Of a stretch of DNA of 64,000 nt, positions 54,058 to 61,744 are shown in pieces. The DNA lies in assembly GCA_964427425.1 (NCBI GenBank), contig CAYRUD010000019.1, forward strand, positions 20,131 through 84,130, written 5' to 3'. Made by a program: the position numbers and the translations under genes. Source of the DNA: CAYRUD01 sp964427425. GTDB lineage: Bacteria; Chlamydiota; Chlamydiia; Chlamydiales; FEN-1388. Every line of letters starts with the position of its first letter. Position 1 is the first letter of the stretch. The notes beneath the pieces were generated by a model that was not told the origin of the DNA, did no database searches, and saw only the letters and a list, made by a program, of their open reading frames with translations.

Positions 54058-55728
54058 ATGGCAAAAATTAATCTTGAATCTAAACTTCAATCGCCTACAG
54101 CTTCTGATATCTCTAAAACGCAAAAAGCAGGGAGAAAAGAAGGTAGGGATTTTACTGTATTAAATTTGAAGGATAGAGTCGGCTATTTTTTGTTAGCTTC
54201 TTCTGTAACTATCTTTACTCTTGGATTAGCTCTCTTATTCGACAGGACGAGACAGTGGTGGAATTATGCCCTTGAGGGAAGAAAAATAGAGAGAATATCT
54301 GATTCCAATGCTGCAGAGCTAAACCGCTATAAAAATGTAGCAGGACTTCATCTTGGAAAGGGTAATACCTCTCTACAATCAACTCGCAAGACCGAGCATG
54401 AGGATGGCGCCTTTGTACAGCAGGAAAATGAGGCTGCTGTTAGGGCTTCTCAAGATACAAAAAAATTGGCAGTACAGAGAGGGGGTAATGTTGATGTCAA
54501 TGCCCCCTCTCACCCTATCGAGATGACGCCTAATACTACAGTAGAAAGTGAAGACACAAGTAAGAGAGTAGCTTTAGCTATTGTCTCGATGAATGGGAAT
54601 GCTTTGGAGAATCTCTCAACGAAGCAGAGAAAAGATCGTGATATTGTATTAGCCGCAGTGAGAAATTGCGGTTATGCGCTTGCTTATGCCGATGTCTCTC
54701 TTCGAAATGATCCTGAGATTGTTGAGGTTGCGATAGCTCAAAATGAGCTCGCTGTTGGTTGTATCGGAAGAGAGCTTAGAGATGATAGTAAATTCATAAA
54801 ATCAATACTTGATAAATTTCCAACAGCTATTCGCTTTGTAAGAGAAAGCGATCCGGAATATAAAAAATTGGCACTAGAAGCTGTCTTGAAAGATGGGTAT
54901 GTCTTGCAGTACCTTTCGCTGGAGCTTAAAAAAGACCGTGATATTGTATTAGCCGCAGTAAAAAATAGTGGTACTCAGCTTGAGTATGCGGATGATTCTC
55001 TTCGAGACGATCGCGAGATTGTAGAAGCGGCGATAGCTCAAAATCCAATTGCAGTTGAACATATAGGAAAAAAGCTTCGAGTAAATAGTAAATTCTTAAA
55101 ATCAATACTCGATAGGGCTCCAAGAGCTATTCAATTTATAGGTAAGAATGATCCGGAATATAGGAAATTAGCGCTAGAAGCTGTCTTAAAAGATGGATAT
55201 GCTTTGCGCTACCTCTCAACGGAGCTTAAAAAAGACAGGGAGATTGTGTTAGCTGCAGTGAAAAATAATGGCGAAGCGCTTCAGTATGCCGATAACTCTC
55301 TTCGAGACGATCGCGAGATTGTAGAGGCAGCGATAGCTCAAAGCCCGATGGCTGCAGATTTCATCAAGGGAGAGCTCAGAGCTAATAAAGAATTCATAAA
55401 ATCAATACTCGATGTAGCTCCAGGAGCTATTCAGTTTATAAATAAGAGTGATCCGGAATATAGGAAATTAGCGCTAGAAGCTGTCTCGAAAGATGGATAT
55501 GCCTTGCTCCATCTCTCACTGGAGCTTAAAAGAGACCGTGACATTGTGTTGGCCGCAGTGAGAAATAAGGGCTATGCACTGCAGTATGTCGATGAGTCTT
55601 TGAGAAATGATCGCGATATTGTAGAGGTGGCGATAGCTCAAAACCCTCTTGCTATTAAGCATATTGGAAATAAGCTTAAAGCTGACAATGAATTCAGGAG
55701 ATCAATAGTTGACAAAGTTCTCTACTAG
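54058..55728 (+). CDS. DUF4116 repeat protein, long copy, with one membrane segment
   Basis: A 556-residue paralog of the gene 400 bp upstream. ATG at 54058 is preferred to an in-frame ATG at 53809, because 53809-54057 reads through the fabG remnant, while the 12 bases before 54058 (CAATAATTTAGG) match the leader of the first copy. The N-terminal part repeats the membrane segment and flanks (RDFTVLNLKDRVGYFLLASSV..FDRTRQWW), with a stretch of about 42 bases identical to the first copy. After a variable linker come four DUF4116 units of about 100 residues (300 bp) each, with the pattern ALEAVxKDGYxLxYLSxELKKDRxIVLAAVxN. The first copy has two units. It ends 180 bp before the fabG 3' end. Confidence 0.87.
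   Translation: MAKINLESKLQSPTASDISKTQKAGRKEGRDFTVLNLKDRVGYFLLASSVTIFTLGLALLFDRTRQWWNYALEGRKIERISDSNAAELNRYKNVAGLHLGKGNTSLQSTRKTEHEDGAFVQQENEAAVRASQDTKKLAVQRGGNVDVNAPSHPIEMTPNTTVESEDTSKRVALAIVSMNGNALENLSTKQRKDRDIVLAAVRNCGYALAYADVSLRNDPEIVEVAIAQNELAVGCIGRELRDDSKFIKSILDKFPTAIRFVRESDPEYKKLALEAVLKDGYVLQYLSLELKKDRDIVLAAVKNSGTQLEYADDSLRDDREIVEAAIAQNPIAVEHIGKKLRVNSKFLKSILDRAPRAIQFIGKNDPEYRKLALEAVLKDGYALRYLSTELKKDREIVLAAVKNNGEALQYADNSLRDDREIVEAAIAQSPMAADFIKGELRANKEFIKSILDVAPGAIQFINKSDPEYRKLALEAVSKDGYALLHLSLELKRDRDIVLAAVRNKGYALQYVDESLRNDRDIVEVAIAQNPLAIKHIGNKLKADNEFRRSIVDKVLY
54560..55728. repeat. 300-bp tandem repeat (four units) in the long DUF4116 gene
   Basis: The segment coding for (K/R)KLALEAVLKDGY recurs at about 54863, 55162 and 55462, exactly 300 bp apart, plus a first diverged unit. 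Each unit also has matching blocks for DREIVLAAV and ..SLRDDREIVEAAIAQ. Unit number differs from the first copy, so gain or loss of whole units is likely. Confidence 0.85.
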
Positions 55729-55858
55729 CTCCGTCTTGTGTAAACACACTGATCTGGATTTGAAAGAGCAATTCAGCTCGGTTTAGTCTCTTGAACTGAG
55801 GATATTGTTTTTTTTTGAGAGCTCTTCGTAAGAGCAACAAATTGAAAAATATAATGCT

Positions 55859-55894
55859 AAAAAAAGGCGCTCCTACATAAGGAGTGCCTTTTTT
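55859..55894. terminator. Bidirectional terminator between the long DUF4116 gene and fabG
   Basis: AGGCGCTCC (55865-55873) pairs with GGAGTGCCT (55881-55889) with one G-U pair, T6 follows on + and A7 precedes it (T7 on the minus strand). It lies 14 bp past the fabG stop and 130 bp past the DUF4116 stop. Confidence 0.8.
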
Positions 55895-55908
55895 CTTTCA
55901 CTTCCGAA

Positions 55909-56691
55909 TTAAGCCATTGATAGGCCGCCATCGACGGTGACTACTTGTCCCGTCATATAGCTACTCATAGGGGAGGCTAAGAAGAGCGCTGTCATTGCGA
56001 TTTCTTCACATGTTCCCATTCTTCCGAATGGAATTCCTTGGGTGACTTCTTTTTGCTTGTCATCGCCAAGGGCATGGGTCATTCCAGTTTCGACAAATCC
56101 CGGGGCTATACAGTTCACTCTCACATTTCTTGAAGCGATTTCACGAGCAAGCGACTTGCTAAAGCCAATCATACCAGCCTTTGAGGCTGCATAGTTTGTC
56201 TGGCCTGGATTGCCAATAAGCCCTACGACTGATGTGACATTAATAATCGATCCTGATCGAGCTTTCATCATCGCACGCGAGGCGACTTGGCATGTGTAAA
56301 AGCATGACTTGAGGTTTATGTTCATCACATTATCCCAGTCAGCCTCGCTCATTCGAAGAAGAAGGCCATCTTTTGTGATGCCTGCATTATTCACCAAGAT
56401 ATCAAGCTGAGGAGAGTACTTGAAGACAGCTTCAAAGAGCTGATCAATATCGCTTTTTTTAGAGACATCCGCTTTATGAAAATGGATGATCTCATGAAGG
56501 CCTTCATGCTTGGCCTCTTCGAGTAATTTTTGTCCTTTTTCTTCGCTTGTTCCAACCGCGATCACATGTTTACATCCTGATCGGGCGAAAAGAAACGCCA
56601 TCGCCTTGCCTATGCCTGAGGTAGCGCCAGTGATGAGAGCTGTTTTCCCTTCAAGTAGGCCTGGGAGTGTAGGAGATGCTGTGTGTGTCAT
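55909..56691 (-). CDS. fabG: 3-oxoacyl-ACP reductase
   Basis: FabG reduces 3-ketoacyl-ACP with NADPH in the fatty-acid cycle. The 260-residue SDR protein has TGATSGIGKAMA (cofactor), NNAG, the Ser-Tyr-Lys triad in SIINVTSVVGLIGNPGQTNYAASKAG, and the C-terminus MTGQVVTVDGGLSMA. It is the last gene of the fabH-fabD-fabG operon and faces a DUF4116 gene across a bidirectional terminator. A duplicated fragment of its 3' end occurs at 53.8 kb. In Chlamydia acpP follows directly; here it is 10 kb further along. Confidence 0.97.
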   Translation of the reverse strand: MTHTASPTLPGLLEGKTALITGATSGIGKAMAFLFARSGCKHVIAVGTSEEKGQKLLEEAKHEGLHEIIHFHKADVSKKSDIDQLFEAVFKYSPQLDILVNNAGITKDGLLLRMSEADWDNVMNINLKSCFYTCQVASRAMMKARSGSIINVTSVVGLIGNPGQTNYAASKAGMIGFSKSLAREIASRNVRVNCIAPGFVETGMTHALGDDKQKEVTQGIPFGRMGTCEEIAMTALFLASPMSSYMTGQVVTVDGGLSMA

Positions 56692-56767
56692 ATAAAATTA
56701 TCTACAAAAGCGTTAAAAGCTGTTTACTTAACTGGCTATATTCTTTAACCGAGAACTGGGTTTTTTC

Positions 56768-57709
56768 CTATGAAGAAAAGATCTCTTCTAAAGCCTTTAC
56801 ATCTTCTACTGTCTCAATGCTGATGGTCGGTTGAGCGACGCCAATTCGCTTATTCATTCCTTGAAGGGTTTTTCCTGGTCCCATTTCAATGAAGTGAGTT
56901 GGGTTCAGGCTCAAAGCACTTGAAATGCATTTATGCCAACGAACAGGAGATGTTACTTGGCGGATAAGAAGTTCTTTAATGCGTTCTGGCGAATTCTCAA
57001 AAGATCCGCTGACATTCATAGCTAATTTGACAGGGGAGGAATGAATATGAGCATTTTCTATAGATGTGCTTAAGCCTTTTTCAGCAGATTTCATAAGGCC
57101 ACTATGGAAAGCGCCATGAACTTGTAGCGGGAGAACGCGCTTCGCTCCAGCTGCTTTTAATGGCTCTTCTGCTGCGTTCAGGCCTTTTTCTGTCCCCGAG
57201 ATGACAACTTGTCCTGGACAGTTAAAATTAGCACACCAGATATCTTGAGGAAGATGAAGTCCTCGAACAACTTCTTCGACAACTTCATCTGCAAGTCCCA
57301 AGACAACTTTCATGCTTCCTTTGTTCTTTTCACAAGCATCGTGCATGAGCTGTCCGCGGAGTGCCACAATCTCAAGAGCTTCTTTGAAGTTCATATAGCC
57401 ACCTGCGACGAGAGCTGTATACTCTCCAAGGCTTAAGCCAGAGACTGATAGTGGGACAGGAAGGGGGAGATGTTGTTGAAGTGCCTTTAAAATTGCAAGA
57501 GATGTAACAAAAATTGCCGGCTGGCTTGTCTTTGTCTCAGTAAGCTCTGCTTCGCTTCCAGAGAATATTGTTTTTGAGAGAGGGCGATGTAATATCTCAT
57601 CTGCTTCTAGATACACTTCTTTCGCTTCTATAAAATTGTCGAAAAAAGTTTTTCCCATTCCAGGATACTGGGCACCTTGGCCAGGAAAGATAAAGCTAAA
57701 TGAATGCAT
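56768..57709 (-). CDS. fabD: Malonyl-CoA:ACP transacylase
   Basis: FabD transfers malonyl from CoA to ACP. The 313-residue protein has FIFPGQGAQYPGMG at the start, the nucleophile motif GLSLGEYTAL (the common GHSLG with Leu for His) and the catalytic His in HGAFHSGLM; the C-terminal FIEMGPGKTLQG is conserved. ATG at 57709 is preferred to the in-frame TTG at 57730 because it aligns with the usual family start. It lies 51 bp after fabH and 76 bp before fabG on the minus strand. Confidence 0.96.
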   Translation of the reverse strand: MHSFSFIFPGQGAQYPGMGKTFFDNFIEAKEVYLEADEILHRPLSKTIFSGSEAELTETKTSQPAIFVTSLAILKALQQHLPLPVPLSVSGLSLGEYTALVAGGYMNFKEALEIVALRGQLMHDACEKNKGSMKVVLGLADEVVEEVVRGLHLPQDIWCANFNCPGQVVISGTEKGLNAAEEPLKAAGAKRVLPLQVHGAFHSGLMKSAEKGLSTSIENAHIHSSPVKLAMNVSGSFENSPERIKELLIRQVTSPVRWHKCISSALSLNPTHFIEMGPGKTLQGMNKRIGVAQPTISIETVEDVKALEEIFSS

Positions 57710-57760
57710 AAGCAAAATTTTCTCACTCAATTTGTATTTAAATATATGTTTTCAATGAGC

Positions 57761-58780
57761 TTAAGAACAGGCTTCGAGAATAGATCCTCCCCATGTGAGG
57801 CCGCCTCCGAAAGCTACGAGTAAGAATTGATCATTCGGTTTGACTTCGCCGCTGCTGAGGATAGCGTCGAGAGCAATAGGGATCGTAGATGCAGACGTGT
57901 TCGCGTATTTTGTAATTGTTGTTGAGACTCTCTCATATGGGATCTCAAACCGCTTGGCGAGAGCATCAATAATTCTCATATTCGCTTGATGAGGTACAAG
58001 CCACGAAATTGATTTCTCGTCGAGACTTTCTTTGTCTAAGCACTCTTTTGCTACCTGCTCCATTCGACGCACAGCGTGCTTAAATACCTCTCTTCCATTC
58101 ATCTTGATTGTATGAAGCTTATCACTCATGCTTGTCTCGCTAGCGGGCAAGCGGCTTCCGCCGGCTGGGATGATGATGAGATCATGTAATGAGCCTTGTG
58201 CTCCAAGTATAGTTGTCTTAATTTTTAACGAATGTGTTGGAGGCTTGTCAAAAAGTGAGGAAGATTCAATAACGCAAGCCGCGGCCCCATCTCCAAAAAG
58301 GATACAGGTGTTTCTATCTGTATAATCAACAAACGCTGAGTTTTTCTCAGAGGAGACCAAAAGGATGCGCTTATACATCCCGGATTCAATAAAGCTTTTT
58401 GCGACACTTAATCCATAGATGAAGCCCGAACACGCTGCTTGAAGATCAAATGCTGCGGCTCGTTCAGCCCCGATTTCACTTTGAACGATGCATGCCGTAG
58501 ACGGGCATAAATAATCAGGTGTCATGGTAGTGAATATGATGAGATCAACATCCATTGGATCAAGGCCACGGATTGAGAGCGCTTTCTTTGAAGCTTCTAC
58601 CCCAAAAGTTGAAGTAAATTCGGTATCAGATGCGATACGACGCTCTTCTATGCCAGTGCGCGAGACAATCCATTCGCTGGATGTGTCGACCATCTTCTCC
58701 AGATCACTATTCGTGAGAATTTTTTCAGGAAGGGAGGTTGCGATAGCTGTAATTAAAGCAACAGGAGGAGTATGATGCAT
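57761..58780 (-). CDS. fabH: 3-oxoacyl-ACP synthase III
   Basis: FabH starts fatty-acid synthesis by joining acetyl-CoA and malonyl-ACP. The 339-residue protein has the Cys-His-Asn triad: Cys in DLQAACSGFIYGL, His in VPHQANMRIID and Asn in TKYANTSAST. The N-terminus (SSEWIVSRTGIEERRIA) and GGGLTWGGSILEA C-terminus are family marks. ATG at 58780 has GGAAG just upstream. It is the first gene of the fab operon and is divergent from recR; recR-fabH-fabD-fabG is the chlamydial order. Confidence 0.97.
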   Translation of the reverse strand: MHHTPPVALITAIATSLPEKILTNSDLEKMVDTSSEWIVSRTGIEERRIASDTEFTSTFGVEASKKALSIRGLDPMDVDLIIFTTMTPDYLCPSTACIVQSEIGAERAAAFDLQAACSGFIYGLSVAKSFIESGMYKRILLVSSEKNSAFVDYTDRNTCILFGDGAAACVIESSSLFDKPPTHSLKIKTTILGAQGSLHDLIIIPAGGSRLPASETSMSDKLHTIKMNGREVFKHAVRRMEQVAKECLDKESLDEKSISWLVPHQANMRIIDALAKRFEIPYERVSTTITKYANTSASTIPIALDAILSSGEVKPNDQFLLVAFGGGLTWGGSILEACS

Positions 58781-58985
58781 CGTCTTCCTTTTTTAATTCG
58801 AAATTTTTATTACATACCATAAAAGATGGTAAATTCTCGTTAAAAATGTCATATTGGACACGATCTTAACTTCTTGGCTGTTTTTTCCAAAGCAGCTTAG
58901 TAGAAAAGATGATATGCCTTATAAAAATTTTGTTGCATGACTTTTTAGTTTTTGCCTTTTTTAGCATATGAGGACTTTGTCTCTT

Positions 58986-59630
58986 ATGACCATGATAAAA
59001 TTTCCTCCACTCTTTGAGAAAGTTATTCGCTCTTTTCAGCGATTTCAAGGAATAGGCAGAAAGAGTGCTGAGAGATTTGCTTTCGATATCGTCTCACATT
59101 GGGGAAAAGAGAGAATTCTTCACTTCGCTGAAGAGCTTAAAGAGATGGCTGAAAATCTTATTGTTTGCCCTCAATGTAATACGCCTTATGTCAAATCGAG
59201 CGAAAAAGATGAATGCCATATGTGCTCTTTAGAGAGAAAGAAAGTTGGCGTTATGGCAGTTGTCGCTTCCTTAAAAGATCTTTTCTCATTGGAGTCAACA
59301 GGGCAGTTCCATGGAACGTATTTTGTTTTAGGATCGCTTCTTTCGCCACTTGATGGAAGGGGAATCGATGATCAGATAATCGAGCTTCTTCTCTCGAGGA
59401 TAGGTGATGAGTCAGTCAAAGAAGTTATCTTGGCGCTTGATCACTCGCCAGAAGGAGAGGCGACGGCTCTCTATCTTCGGCAAAAACTTCGCGAGCATGA
59501 TTTTGCTTCGAAAGGACATGAGCTTCATATCACTATGCTTGCAACTGGAGTTCCTGTCGGCTCGTCATTTGAGTTTATCGACAGATCAACTCTTGGAAGA
59601 GCTCTCTCTCATCGTATTGAGATAAAATAA
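58986..59630 (+). CDS. recR: Recombination protein RecR
   Basis: RecR works with RecO and RecF to load RecA on single-stranded gaps. The 214-residue protein has the helix-hairpin-helix (FQRFQGIGRKSAERFAFD), the four-cysteine zinc finger (CPQCNTPYV..CHMC) and the TOPRIM domain with the GTYFVLGSLLSPLDGRGID segment and ALDHSPEGEATALYL. Three close in-frame ATGs exist (58968, 58986, 58992); 58986 is the best placed relative to TGAGGA but the choice is soft. It is divergent from fabH. Confidence 0.95.
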   Translation: MTMIKFPPLFEKVIRSFQRFQGIGRKSAERFAFDIVSHWGKERILHFAEELKEMAENLIVCPQCNTPYVKSSEKDECHMCSLERKKVGVMAVVASLKDLFSLESTGQFHGTYFVLGSLLSPLDGRGIDDQIIELLLSRIGDESVKEVILALDHSPEGEATALYLRQKLREHDFASKGHELHITMLATGVPVGSSFEFIDRSTLGRALSHRIEIK

Positions 59631-59662
59631 AAGGCTATTTAGCTTTAAGTCTTGAAGATGAG

Positions 59663-59694
59663 AGCCCTCGCTTTCTAAAGAAGGAGGGCTTTTC
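59663..59694. terminator. Terminator between recR and the first TIG protein gene
   Basis: AGCCCTC (59663-59669) pairs with GAGGGCT (59684-59690), then TTTTCTC on +. It lies 33 bp after the recR stop and can end the convergent secreted-protein gene (stop at 59700) only weakly. Confidence 0.65.
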
Positions 59695-59699
59695 TCTCA

Positions 59700-61598
59700 T
59701 TATTTTATAGTAATGGTAACTGGCTCACTGTGAATTCCAGAATCGTCGTATGCGACAACTCTATATTCAACACGCTTCTTACTCTTCAAGTTTCTTGCTT
59801 TTACAACAAGCGGCTTATCTGCTAATACCGTCTTGAAAAGACTTCCATCTCGATAAACAAGATATTTTGTCACGTCTGCATCAGGGCTTGCTTTCCATGA
59901 CAGTCGATGCATGTATTCAACCTGAGAAGAGAAGGCATGTAGGACAAACTTTCCTCTCAAGTGAGTTGGAGGAGCAAGAAGATACATATATTTTGTCGCA
60001 GAAGAACTCGTAGAAGATCCTAATGGGCTCGTGATGACGACATCAATAATACCAGATCCTGGAGGAGCTATAGCAGTTATGGATGTGGGTGAATTTACAG
60101 TGAATGAAGCTGGCACTGTTCCAAAGAGAACCGATGAGACGTCAATAAAGTTCATTCCCTGTATTACCACTTCATTTCCCCCGACTTTCGGTCCACTAGA
60201 GGGAGAAAATCCGCTGATTTTAGGAGGAGCATAAAAGGTGGAGGCGTAAAGTTCATTAGCATCAACGCCATTTGCAAACCATAAAGTGGTTATATTTCCA
60301 TTAGGATCTTGAGTCAGCTGGATCCTCGTAGAGGTATTATCCACTGCTATGTCCAATATCCCAATAACTACGGGAGTTTGCCATGTAGTGCTATCGGCCA
60401 GCTTATCAGCTGATTGAATGACCCAATCTGTTCCATTAAACTGAGCCCACACTGCTGTTGCGTTCCCGAGATCGTCCACTGTAAGCTGGGGAACTTTGGA
60501 ATTAAGCCCTGGTGAAGACAAAAGCGCAGGAGCTTGCCATGAGCCTCCAAAAGGCCGATATGACCACATTATCTCATTATAAGAACCATTCCAGAATTCA
60601 CAGACAGTGGTGAGATTCCCTTTACTATCTGAAGCAATTTTTATAGATGAATACCCTTGAAAATCATCAGTAATCGATGCTGCAACTTCAACAGGTTGCC
60701 AAGTTGAACTTCCTGCAGGTTTCATTACAGATAGGATAAACGATTGTATCTCAGGTGTCTCTACATCTGCAGTCCAAACAACAAATACATTTCCCGAGGA
60801 GTCCGAGGTGATTTTTGGTGTTCCAATAAGCTCTGTTCCATTATTGCAGATCTGAACAGGGGTCTGCCACGTATTACTATCAAAAGACTTTACTGCTGCA
60901 TACACGGGCCATTGAGGCAAGGATCGATTTTGCCATACAGCTATCGCGTTGCCAAATATGTCAAATTTGATGTTTGGGAATGTAAGCTGAGTTGTGCTTG
61001 TGAGTAGGGTTTGTGTGGGGAGCCAATCACTTCCAAAAGGCTTTATAGCAGATCTTATCTGCCAGTCTGAACTGCCTTGGCGAGTCCAAATGACTGCGAT
61101 ATTGCCTTGAGAGTCAACGTCCATTTGAGAGCCGTTGTTGCCCATGAACACATCATCAGCAATTGAAAGGACAACAGGCCCTTGCCAAGAACCGCCGAAA
61201 GGCTTGGTCAAAGTTTGAAAGCCTTTTTTTCCTGCGCCAAAGTCTTTATAGCATAGTACTGTAGCATTCCCGAAAGGATCGACAACTATGCTAGAAATAA
61301 AACCGTCTACGCTACTTAACGCGTTCTCAGGTGAAATATAGATATCCTCAGCCGGTCCCCATGATCCACCAAACTCCTTTGTCGCGGACTGAATGACGAC
61401 GTGAAGTGTGCTATTGATCTCTCTTTGTATTCCCCATACAGCCGTGGCATTTCCATTGGAATCAATCGCAATTGATTCATTCAGGATAGATGAGGGTCCA
61501 GTGAATAAATTAACAGGTGTTGACCACTGAGCCTGTAGTGGTGAGGTGGCAGCAAATACGAAGAGCGCTAGAAGCGCTCTCTTTAATAAAGATAGCAT
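59700..61598 (-). CDS. Secreted eight-repeat, TIG-domain protein, copy 1
   Basis: A 632-residue exported protein. The signal peptide is MLSLLKRALLALFVFAATSPLQA, cleaved before Q24. Residues about 45-460 have eight repeats, each starting D-x-x-G-N-x-x-x-(V/L)-W/C (DSNGNATAVW, DPFGNATVLC, DSQGNIAVIW, DIFGNAIAVW, DSSGNVFVVW, DSKGNLTTVC, DDLGNATAVW, DPNGNITTLW) and carrying T/AKPFG.SW or equivalent; an eight-bladed beta-propeller is the likely fold. A TIG/IPT domain follows (about 460-545, GFSPSSGPKVGGNEVVIQGMNF) and then a fibronectin-like C-terminal domain. It is 51% or so like the next gene by eye, with the same layout. A strong ribosome-binding site (GGAGGGAGATT) precedes ATG. An outer-surface or secreted role is inferred from the signal peptide and folds. 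Confidence 0.85.
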   Translation of the reverse strand: MLSLLKRALLALFVFAATSPLQAQWSTPVNLFTGPSSILNESIAIDSNGNATAVWGIQREINSTLHVVIQSATKEFGGSWGPAEDIYISPENALSSVDGFISSIVVDPFGNATVLCYKDFGAGKKGFQTLTKPFGGSWQGPVVLSIADDVFMGNNGSQMDVDSQGNIAVIWTRQGSSDWQIRSAIKPFGSDWLPTQTLLTSTTQLTFPNIKFDIFGNAIAVWQNRSLPQWPVYAAVKSFDSNTWQTPVQICNNGTELIGTPKITSDSSGNVFVVWTADVETPEIQSFILSVMKPAGSSTWQPVEVAASITDDFQGYSSIKIASDSKGNLTTVCEFWNGSYNEIMWSYRPFGGSWQAPALLSSPGLNSKVPQLTVDDLGNATAVWAQFNGTDWVIQSADKLADSTTWQTPVVIGILDIAVDNTSTRIQLTQDPNGNITTLWFANGVDANELYASTFYAPPKISGFSPSSGPKVGGNEVVIQGMNFIDVSSVLFGTVPASFTVNSPTSITAIAPPGSGIIDVVITSPLGSSTSSSATKYMYLLAPPTHLRGKFVLHAFSSQVEYMHRLSWKASPDADVTKYLVYRDGSLFKTVLADKPLVVKARNLKSKKRVEYRVVAYDDSGIHSEPVTITIK

Positions 61599-61710
61599 AA
61601 TCTCCCTCCATCTTTTATATTAGTTCAATAGCACATACTAAATTTTAAAGTAGCGATGAGTCTTATCCGGAAGAATTAAGGGAAAAGAACTTAAATTCTG
61701 GGGAGGAAAG

Positions 61711-61736
61711 ACCCCTTCTTTTGGCAAAGAAGGGGT
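61711..61736. terminator. Hairpin after the second TIG protein gene
   Basis: A perfect 11-bp stem ACCCCTTCTTT/AAAGAAGGGGT with loop TGGC lies 8 bp past the stop codon on the minus strand. No T run follows on that strand. Confidence 0.6.
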
Positions 61737-61744
61737 TTACTTTC

